Assembly (NCBI GenBank): GCA_947296775.1
Contig: CAMYRF010000059.1
Coordinates: 1 to 6,091 of the forward strand
From: an uncultured Mycoplasmatota bacterium
Lineage (GTDB): Bacteria > Bacillota_I > Bacilli_A > RF39 > UBA660
Direction of reading: 5' to 3'
Length of the DNA: 6,091 bases
Numbering within the stretch: position 1 is the stretch's first letter; every line of letters begins with the position of its first letter. A program made the translations under genes and the position numbers. Positions 1-5,315 of this stretch are shown here, piece by piece. Below the pieces are notes generated by a model. It saw nothing but the letters and a program-made list of their open reading frames with translations. It was not told the DNA's origin and ran no database searches.

Positions 1-251
1 GAGCTTACGCTATTATGACAAGACACGAAGTATTATTAATATTAATAGGAATTGTTTTCGTTTTAGAAACTCTAAGCTGTATTATTCAAATAATTTATTA
101 TAAACTAACTAAAAAAAGATTTTTCCCAATGACCCCAATTCATCATACCTTCGAAAAATTAGGCATGAAAGAAACAACAATCGTTAAAATGTTTTGGTTA
201 GTAGGAATAATCGCCAGCATAGTTGCTCTAATATATGGAGTGATAATATGA
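1..251 (+). CDS. mraY: MraY C-terminal fragment (phospho-N-acetylmuramoyl-pentapeptide transferase), 5' end outside window
   Basis: MraY is the membrane enzyme that transfers phospho-MurNAc-pentapeptide from UDP to undecaprenyl phosphate, making lipid I on the inner face of the membrane. Only about the last 82 residues are here; the frame is open to the left edge (first whole codon at base 3), so the ATG at 15 is internal. The fragment holds a hydrophobic segment carrying the family signature FVLETLS, then a basic cytoplasmic loop with the PIHH-FE motif, then the final membrane helix ending at the usual family C-terminus. The loop reads PIHHTFE (bases about 138-158), where most MraY proteins have three histidines (PIHHHFE or PIHHHYE); here the third is threonine. 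The TGA stop shares four bases (ATGA, 248-251) with the next gene, ftsW, so translation is probably coupled. Identification rests on recall of MraY C-termini and is strong. Confidence 0.93.
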   Translation, partial: AYAIMTRHEVLLILIGIVFVLETLSCIIQIIYYKLTKKRFFPMTPIHHTFEKLGMKETTIVKMFWLVGIIASIVALIYGVII

Positions 252-1327
252 AAAAAATGAATATTACCTTAGTACTAACCGTTATACTACTATCACTATT
301 TGGATTAATGATGGTATATTCATCATCCTATGTTTGGGCTGAATATAAATTTGACGACCCATTTAAATACGTAAAAAACCAAGGACTATTTCTAATAATC
401 GGTTTAATATTAATGTTTTTAGTCAGTAAAATAGACTTTGAAAAATACTACAAATACTCAAATAAAATATTTTTAGTATGTTTTATCTTGTTAGTACTAG
501 TATTATTCGTAGGAACAGAACGTAATGGTAGTAAAAGTTGGTTTGGAGTAGGTTCATTTGGTATTCAGCCATCAGAATTTATGAAACTAGCTATGATAAT
601 TTTTACAAGCAAATATTTATACAACAATAGAAAAGATATAAATAATATCAAAAAAGGCGTTATCCCAATTTTACTTCTAACACTATCAGTATTCGCACTT
701 ATCATGTTACAACCAGACTTTGGAACAGGACTTATACTAGTTATGGGAGTTATCGGACTACTATTTGTTGGTGGTGTTGATATAAAATTTTTCTTAAAAG
801 TAGGTCTAGCTGGAATAGGCGGAATAGTCGCCCTTATATTAGCCGCACCATATAGATTAAAAAGAATATTATCATTTTTAAACCCATGGGAAGATCCCTT
901 AGGAAGTGGCTTTCAAATAATTCAATCACTATATGCCATAGGTCCAGGTGGATTATTTGGGTTTGGTCTAGGAGGTTCAAGACAAAAACATTTTTACTTA
1001 CCAGAACCACAAACAGATTTCATCTTTTCAATTATCAGTGAAGAATTCGGATTTCTAGGAATATTAATAGTTTCAACCTTATTCATAACCATAATCGCCG
1101 TAACCATCAAAATCGCCTTAAAATGTGAAAATCTATTCGGAAAATATTTAGCCTTTGGAATTATTTTCGAACTTGGTTTTCAAGCCTTACTTAACTTAAT
1201 GGTTGTTGTTGGGCTTATTCCAGTTACTGGAGTAACCCTTCCATTTCTTTCTTATGGAGGTTCTAGTTTAATGATTACGTTAGTTAGTATCGGAATAATA
1301 TTAAATGTATCAAGACATCAGAAATGA
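248..1327 (+). CDS. ftsW: SEDS-family peptidoglycan glycosyltransferase, FtsW/SpoVE type
   Basis: A 359-residue multi-pass membrane protein. SEDS proteins polymerise lipid II into glycan strands together with a class B penicillin-binding protein; FtsW acts at the septum. Family blocks appear in order: GSKSWFGVG (94-102) followed by IQPSEF-KLA, QPDFGTG (155-161), YRLKRILSFLNPWEDPLGSG (202-221), PEPQTDFIFSIISEEFG (252-268), and the C-terminal PVTGVTLPFLSYGGSS (325-340). W98 and D257 line up with the conserved Trp and the catalytic Asp known from E. coli FtsW and RodA. I chose the ATG at 248 because TGGAG (236-240) lies seven bases upstream and the protein then starts MKKMNITLV. The in-frame ATG at 194 would add 18 polar residues encoded inside mraY and lacks family support. 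Adjacency to mraY favours FtsW or SpoVE over RodA, but sequence alone does not settle it. A terminator overlaps the stop codon. Confidence 0.92.
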   Translation: MKKMNITLVLTVILLSLFGLMMVYSSSYVWAEYKFDDPFKYVKNQGLFLIIGLILMFLVSKIDFEKYYKYSNKIFLVCFILLVLVLFVGTERNGSKSWFGVGSFGIQPSEFMKLAMIIFTSKYLYNNRKDINNIKKGVIPILLLTLSVFALIMLQPDFGTGLILVMGVIGLLFVGGVDIKFFLKVGLAGIGGIVALILAAPYRLKRILSFLNPWEDPLGSGFQIIQSLYAIGPGGLFGFGLGGSRQKHFYLPEPQTDFIFSIISEEFGFLGILIVSTLFITIIAVTIKIALKCENLFGKYLAFGIIFELGFQALLNLMVVVGLIPVTGVTLPFLSYGGSSLMITLVSIGIILNVSRHQK

Positions 1328-1340
1328 TGTCTTTTTTCTT
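1312..1340 (+). terminator. Intrinsic terminator overlapping the ftsW stop codon
   Basis: A perfect nine-pair stem (bases 1312-1320 with 1325-1333) closes a GAAA tetraloop, and the descending arm runs into a T-rich tail (1332-1340, TTTTTTCTT). The stem lies partly inside ftsW: its left arm and loop encode the last residues (RHQK), and the TGA stop begins the right arm. It should end the mraY-ftsW transcript and separate it from the flavoprotein genes. A translating ribosome would cover the hairpin until it releases, so termination efficiency may depend on ftsW translation; that last point is inference. Confidence 0.88.
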
Positions 1341-1420
1341 AATAAAAAGGAAATAGAACACAAATATCATAGGATATAAGTAAAGGAACTAATTTATTAG
1401 AAAGAAGGTCCTATTTTTAG
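1341..1420 (+). other. Intergenic stretch with weak inverted repeats, function unclear
   Basis: Between the ftsW terminator and the next promoter lies an A-rich stretch without an ORF. ATAGGA (1369-1374) is complementary to TCCTAT (1409-1414). That pair could enclose a small hairpin, CTAA (1389-1392) with TTAG (1397-1400), and five T follow (1414-1418). This could be a weak second terminator or a decayed one. The helices are short and A/T-rich, and I see no known riboswitch or T-box motif, so chance pairing is possible. It lies upstream of the predicted transcription start at about 1442, so it would not be in the mRNA made from that promoter. Confidence 0.25.
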
Positions 1421-1426
1421 ATAATA

Positions 1427-1447
1427 TGTTATAATTATATAGAGGTG
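1427..1447 (+). promoter_or_regulatory. Extended -10 promoter and ribosome site for the flavoprotein pair
   Basis: TGTTATAAT (1427-1435) is a perfect extended -10 element (TG, one base, TATAAT) for a vegetative sigma factor. No TTGACA-like -35 appears at 16-18 bases upstream, as is common for extended -10 promoters. Transcription would start near 1442, leaving a leader of roughly 13 bases. GAGGTG (1442-1447) is the ribosome binding site, seven bases before the ATG at 1455. The spacing closely matches the promoters ahead of the genes at 4295 and 5316. Confidence 0.75.
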
Positions 1448-1454
1448 AAATCTT

Positions 1455-2654
1455 ATGTCAAAAGTAGTAATAATTGGAGCTGGGGCATCAGGCCTAGTAG
1501 CTGCAATATTTGCTGCAAAAGCAAAAAACGAAGTCACTATTTTAGAAAGAAATAGTAGTGTAGGTAAAAAAATATTAATTACTGGTAATGGTAAATGTAA
1601 TTACTTCAATATAGATCAAGATATAAAACATTATAACTGCCAGAATAAAGAAATACTAAATCAAATAATAACAACCGACAATCTAAATGAAGTTTTAAAC
1701 ATGTTCGATGAAATCGGAATTGTTCCCAAAATAAAAAACGGTTACTATTATCCTAATTCAAATCAAGCAGTAAGCGTTAAAGAAGCTTTACTTTTAGAAT
1801 GCCAATTATTAGGCGTAAATATAATTACCGATTACTATGCAAAAAATATAAAAAAACAAAATAACCAATTTATTATTAATAACGAAATAAAAGCCGATAA
1901 AATAATAATCGCAACTGGATCAAAAGCTGCACCAAAAACAGGATCAGATGGAAATGGATATAATCTAGTGAATTCTCTAGGCCATAGTATAATAAAACCG
2001 TTACCCGCATTAGTTCAATTAATTAGCGATGAAAAAGATTTAAAACAATGGGATAAAATAAGATGTGAGGTCAAAGTTTCACTTATAGAAAATGATAAGC
2101 TAATTAAAAAAGAGCACGGAGAAATTCAATTAACCGATTATGGTGTAAGCGGAATATGCATATTTAACTTAAGCGGTAAAGTCGCAAGAGGTATAGATAA
2201 TAATAAAAAAGAAGAAATAGTTATAAACTTTCTTCCAGAAATAGATGACTTCATAAAATTCATAAGCCAAAGAAACAACAAAGTAAAAGGTCGCAATATA
2301 AGCCAGCTATTTGATGGGCTATTAAACTATAAACTAGCAGACTTTCTAATAAAAAAAGCAAAAATAAATAAAAATAAATATTGGGACGAATTAACCAAAG
2401 AAGAAAAAGAAACACTAAATCAAAAAGTATGTGCTTTCAAACTTAATATTAAAGGTACAAACTCATTTGATAAAGCCCAAGTTTGTAGTGGAGGCGTACC
2501 ACTAACTGAAATAAATCCAACAACTATGGAATCAGCAAAAGAAAATAACATATACATTATAGGTGAAATATTAGATGTTAATGGTGATTGTGGTGGTTAT
2601 AATTTAACATTTGCTTTTTTAACAGGTTATCTTGCAGGAAAGGGTACTAAATGA
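1455..2654 (+). CDS. HI0933/BaiN/YhiN-family FAD-dependent oxidoreductase
   Basis: A 399-residue soluble flavoprotein of the HI0933 family, the usual length being about 400. The N-terminus is a Rossmann FAD-binding fold with GAGASG (8-13) and an acidic strand end (ILER, 29-32), followed by the family block GKKILITGNGKCNYFN (37-52, usually G-KILISGGGRCN-TN). A central domain carries DYGVSGICIFNLSG (228-241). The C-terminus has CSGGVPLTEINPTTMES (344-360) and GEILDVNGDCGGYN (370-383), which complete the FAD site. Family members include Bacillus YtfP, clostridial BaiN (linked to bile-acid dehydroxylation) and E. coli YhiN, which I recall being reported as a 23S rRNA dihydrouridine synthase (RdsA). 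Which activity applies here cannot be read from the sequence; with no bile-acid genes nearby, a housekeeping role seems likelier. The TGA stop overlaps the next start (ATGA, 2651-2654), so the two flavoproteins are probably coupled in translation. Start choice is supported by GAGGTG and the Rossmann fold beginning at residue 4. Confidence 0.9.
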   Translation: MSKVVIIGAGASGLVAAIFAAKAKNEVTILERNSSVGKKILITGNGKCNYFNIDQDIKHYNCQNKEILNQIITTDNLNEVLNMFDEIGIVPKIKNGYYYPNSNQAVSVKEALLLECQLLGVNIITDYYAKNIKKQNNQFIINNEIKADKIIIATGSKAAPKTGSDGNGYNLVNSLGHSIIKPLPALVQLISDEKDLKQWDKIRCEVKVSLIENDKLIKKEHGEIQLTDYGVSGICIFNLSGKVARGIDNNKKEEIVINFLPEIDDFIKFISQRNNKVKGRNISQLFDGLLNYKLADFLIKKAKINKNKYWDELTKEEKETLNQKVCAFKLNIKGTNSFDKAQVCSGGVPLTEINPTTMESAKENNIYIIGEILDVNGDCGGYNLTFAFLTGYLAGKGTK

Positions 2655-4219
2655 TTAGAGTAAGAAACATAAAAGTAAGCTATAATAACGACAACGAAAA
2701 ACAAATAATAAAAAAAGTCGCCAGCAAATTAAAAATAAAAGAAGAAGATATCATAAATATCAAAATAAATAAAAAATCATTAGATGCTAGAAAAAAAGAT
2801 AATTTAATGTATGTATATGAAATAGATGCTGAAGTACCAAACGAAGGAAATATCATAAAAAAAATAAACCAAGACGATGTTTTTAAAACACCGGTAGAAG
2901 AATATAAATTTAAAGCAAAGGGCACTAAACAAATGGAAAATAGACCAGTTGTAGTAGGTAGTGGTCCCGCAGGATTATTCGCAGCCTATCTACTTGCAGA
3001 ATACGGCTATAAACCAATCATTATAGAACGTGGTGAAAAAATAGAAGATAGAATAAATACCGTTAATAAATTTTGGGATGACGGAATATTAAACACTGAA
3101 TCAAACGTTCAATTTGGAGAAGGTGGTGCAGGAACTTTTTCCGATGGTAAATTAAATACCTTAGTAAAAGATAAAAACTTTAGAATGAAAAAAGTATTTG
3201 AAACATTCGTTAAAAATGGCGCTAAAGAAGAAATATTATATTTAAATAAGCCGCACATAGGTACAGATATTTTAAGTAAGGTAGTAAAAAACATACGTAA
3301 TCAAATTATAAAAATGGGTGGTGAATTTAAATACAATACCAAACTAATAGATTTGGTTATAGAAAAGGGTACCTTAACCAGCATAAAAACAAATAACGAA
3401 GAAATAAAATGTGATACTTTAGTTTTAGCTATTGGGCATAGTGCTAGAGACACATTTGAAATGCTTTATAATCATAATTTAAATATGCAAGCCAAACCCT
3501 TTGCTGTTGGAATTCGTGTTCAGCACCCACAAAAAAAGATTAATTTATCTCAATACGGTAATGAAAATCTTACCGCATCCTATAAATTAACATTTAATAA
3601 TAATGGTAGAGGTATCTATACATTTTGTATGTGTCCAGGTGGTTATGTTGTTAATGCATCCTCAGAAGAAGGTCATCTTGCTGTAAACGGTATGAGTTAT
3701 AATGATCGAAATGGCGAAAATGCTAATAGTGCTGTTATCGTAACCGTTAGTCCAAATGATTTTGGAAATCACCCATTAGATGGAATTAAATTCCAAAAAA
3801 ATATCGAAAGAAAAGCTTATGAAATTTGTAACGGAAAAATACCAGTTCAATTATATAAGGATTTTGTAGAAGAAAAAGTTTCAACTAGTTTTAAAAATGT
3901 TAATCCCAATTTTAAAGGTGATTATGAATTTGCTGATTTAAATAAAATTTTACCTAAATTTATTACAGAAAATATAAAAGATGCTATGAACAATTTTGAT
4001 AAAAAAATAAAAGGATTTGTAAACGATGATACTATTTTAGCCGCACCCGAAAGTAGAACATCATCACCAGTAAAAATCATAAGAGATGACATATTTCAAA
4101 GCAATATAAAAGGAATATATCCTTGTGGTGAAGGAGCAGGTTATGCTGGTGGAATAACAACATCAGCTATGGATGGAATAAAAGTAGCGGAAGCAATAAT
4201 GACTATATATAAAAATTAA
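2651..4219 (+). CDS. COG2509-type FAD-dependent dehydrogenase of unknown function
   Basis: A 522-residue soluble flavoprotein close to the usual family length. Residues 1-90 form a small alpha/beta domain with the family mark KKSLDARKKD (41-50), typical of these proteins. A Rossmann FAD-binding motif follows (VVVGSGPAGLFAA, 100-112, with acidic IIIERG at 123-128). Next come FGEGGAGTFSDGKLNT (155-170), AIGHSARDTFEML (260-272), the block KPFAVGIRVQHPQ (282-294), CMCPGGYVVNASSEEG (326-341), and the C-terminal APESRTSSPVKIIRD (465-479) and CGEGAGYAGGITTSAMDGI (492-510). These are conserved across the uncharacterised FAD-dependent dehydrogenases; no substrate is established to my knowledge. The start overlaps the preceding gene's stop by ATGA and is preceded by an A/G-rich ribosome site (AGGAAAGGG, about 2636-2644). 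The tight coupling suggests the two flavoproteins work together or on the same target. Transcription ends at a hairpin plus T18. Confidence 0.9.
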   Translation: MIRVRNIKVSYNNDNEKQIIKKVASKLKIKEEDIINIKINKKSLDARKKDNLMYVYEIDAEVPNEGNIIKKINQDDVFKTPVEEYKFKAKGTKQMENRPVVVGSGPAGLFAAYLLAEYGYKPIIIERGEKIEDRINTVNKFWDDGILNTESNVQFGEGGAGTFSDGKLNTLVKDKNFRMKKVFETFVKNGAKEEILYLNKPHIGTDILSKVVKNIRNQIIKMGGEFKYNTKLIDLVIEKGTLTSIKTNNEEIKCDTLVLAIGHSARDTFEMLYNHNLNMQAKPFAVGIRVQHPQKKINLSQYGNENLTASYKLTFNNNGRGIYTFCMCPGGYVVNASSEEGHLAVNGMSYNDRNGENANSAVIVTVSPNDFGNHPLDGIKFQKNIERKAYEICNGKIPVQLYKDFVEEKVSTSFKNVNPNFKGDYEFADLNKILPKFITENIKDAMNNFDKKIKGFVNDDTILAAPESRTSSPVKIIRDDIFQSNIKGIYPCGEGAGYAGGITTSAMDGIKVAEAIMTIYKN

Positions 4220-4221
4220 AT

Positions 4222-4267
4222 AAGGTAATCTTTCGATAATATTACCTTGTTTTTTTTTTTTTTTTTT
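4222..4267 (+). terminator. Intrinsic terminator with an 18-T tail after the flavoprotein pair
   Basis: AAGGTAAT (4222-4229) pairs perfectly with ATTACCTT (4241-4248) around an 11-base loop. One G (4249) and then 18 uninterrupted T (4250-4267) follow. It begins two bases after the stop of the upstream gene. The T-run is much longer than the six to nine usually needed for termination, and it abuts the next gene's -10 element. The stem is A/T-rich with only three G-C pairs, so the long tail may compensate for a weak hairpin. Confidence 0.88.
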
Positions 4268-4285
4268 GATATAGTGTATACGGTG
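4247..4285 (+). promoter_or_regulatory. Promoter fused to the preceding terminator, for the secreted protein gene
   Basis: TGATATAGT (4267-4275) is an extended -10 with one mismatch to TATAAT. Exactly 17 bases upstream of the hexamer is TTGTTT (4247-4252), a half-match to TTGACA whose TTG is the end of the terminator stem. Transcription should start near 4282. GGTGA (4282-4286) is the ribosome site, eight bases before the ATG at 4295. The -10 is well supported; the -35 is weaker, and an extended -10 may not need it. Confidence 0.65.
4250..4267 (+). repeat. T18 homopolymer tract
   Basis: Eighteen identical bases form the longest homopolymer in the window. It serves as the tail of the preceding terminator and also fills most of the spacer between a possible -35 (TTGTTT, 4247-4252) and the extended -10 (4267-4275) of the next gene. 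Such runs change length readily by strand slippage. Length change here would shift -35/-10 spacing, so the tract is a candidate switch; this is inferred, not shown. Confidence 0.95.
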
Positions 4286-4294
4286 AAATAGAAT

Positions 4295-5257
4295 ATGAGA
4301 AGAAAAAGAATAAAACAAAGAAAAATAATCATATTAACAAGTCTAAGTTTATTATTTGTACTAACAACAGGATATGCCGCCTTTCAAACCAATTTAAATA
4401 TAACAGCTAAAGGGAATATAAAAGAAAAAATATACACACCACAAGAATTAAAAAATAAATATTGTAATGAAACTGATGGAGATGGACTTTACCAAGATAT
4501 TTATGAGGACGGAAGATGTGTTTATAAAGGTGCAAATCCCAGCAATTATATAACATTTAATAATGAAACGTGGAGAATAATATCTGTAGAAGTAAATGGA
4601 GACTTAAAACTAATAAAAAATGATACCATTGGTAAAAGAAAATTTGATAGTGTTGGTTTAAGAACAACTGGATACTGTAACGACGGTGCTAATAACGGAT
4701 GCAATGCATGGAGTCAAACAACTAACTTTATTAATGGAACATATAAAGGCGCTGTAGATAAAGATGCCGAGTTAAATACCTATTTAAATACAATTTATTA
4801 TAGCTCATTTAATAGTGAGGCGAAATCTTTAATAAAAAAAAGAACCTTTAATATTGCTCCAATCACTTACGAAGATAAACTGACATCTGAAACAATACAA
4901 GAAGAAAAAGAAGCAAAATGGGAAGGATTTATTGCTTTACCAACAGTTAGTGATCATATAGGCGGAAATAAAAAAACAATATGTCTTACACATTGGTATA
5001 TATTTGACTGTCATAATGATGCTTCAAATAACAACTGGATTTATAATACACTTGTAAAAAGTGGTACACAAGCTTGGTTATTAACACCATACATGAAGTA
5101 TACTAATCGTGTACTTATTGCAAGTGTTTCTGGTGCTTTTGGTTATGGTAATGGACACAACAGTTTAGAAGTAGTACCAGTACTTTATTTAACAAATGAT
5201 TTAAAACTATATGGCGATGGTACAGAATCATCTCCATACAAAATAAATGAATCATAA
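4295..5257 (+). CDS. Secreted or membrane-anchored protein with SipW-type-looking N-terminus, family not named
   Basis: A 320-residue protein I cannot assign to a named function. Residues 1-10 are strongly basic (MRRKRIKQRK) and 11-27 hydrophobic. Then GYAAFQTNLNITAKGNI (26-42) resembles the TYAYF/YAA-type junction of SipW-dependent signal peptides, often followed by a short beta strand. Cleavage near residues 28-29 is plausible, otherwise the segment is an anchor. The rest is polar, rich in Asn, Thr and Tyr, and has no further membrane segment. GDGLYQDIYEDGRCVYKGANPSNYI (62-86) and ETWRIISVEVNGDLKLIKND (91-110) recall repeated surface proteins of gut Bacillota. The end, AWLLTPY (260-266), VVPVLYL (293-299) and GDGTESSPYKI (307-317), resembles DUF6273-like domains. 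Six cysteines lie in close pairs (57/75, 128/136, 230/239), suggesting disulfides outside the cell. It has its own promoter. The extracellular location is fairly safe; any role in adhesion or a surface layer is a guess. Confidence 0.82.
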   Translation: MRRKRIKQRKIIILTSLSLLFVLTTGYAAFQTNLNITAKGNIKEKIYTPQELKNKYCNETDGDGLYQDIYEDGRCVYKGANPSNYITFNNETWRIISVEVNGDLKLIKNDTIGKRKFDSVGLRTTGYCNDGANNGCNAWSQTTNFINGTYKGAVDKDAELNTYLNTIYYSSFNSEAKSLIKKRTFNIAPITYEDKLTSETIQEEKEAKWEGFIALPTVSDHIGGNKKTICLTHWYIFDCHNDASNNNWIYNTLVKSGTQAWLLTPYMKYTNRVLIASVSGAFGYGNGHNSLEVVPVLYLTNDLKLYGDGTESSPYKINES

Positions 5258-5288
5258 ACAACTTATTCTAGCTTTATTAAACACAAAA

Positions 5289-5309
5289 TGATATAATGAT
5301 AATAGGGTG
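5289..5309 (+). promoter_or_regulatory. Extended -10 promoter and ribosome site for the DUF975-like gene
   Basis: TGATATAAT (5289-5297) is a perfect extended -10 element; the bases 16-18 upstream show no convincing -35. Transcription would start near 5304 with a leader of about 12 bases. AGGGTG (5304-5309) is the ribosome site, six bases before the ATG at 5316. No terminator hairpin is visible between the preceding stop (5257) and this promoter, so read-through from the secreted-protein gene may also reach this gene. Confidence 0.72.
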
Positions 5310-5315
5310 ATGAAT

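Noticed and set aside
194..247. In-frame upstream ATG extending ftsW by 18 residues
   Set aside because: The added residues are polar, lie inside mraY and do not resemble SEDS N-termini. The ATG at 248 has a well-spaced TGGAG site and a typical ATGA overlap.
1..1327. Mollicute-type code with TGA as tryptophan
   Set aside because: TGA falls exactly at the expected C-termini of MraY, FtsW and the HI0933 protein, and tryptophans at conserved sites are TGG.
1455..2654. Bile-acid dehydroxylation gene baiN
   Set aside because: Only family-level similarity is visible and no other bai genes are in the window, so the symbol would overstate the evidence.
2680..2925. Antisense 81-residue open frame
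   Set aside because: It lies wholly within the COG2509-type gene, which has clear family motifs; the hydrophobic translation is what antisense of a Lys/Glu/Ile-rich gene gives.
3109..3294. Antisense 61-residue open frame
   Set aside because: It is a shadow of conserved FAD-enzyme sequence, with no ribosome site or promoter seen.
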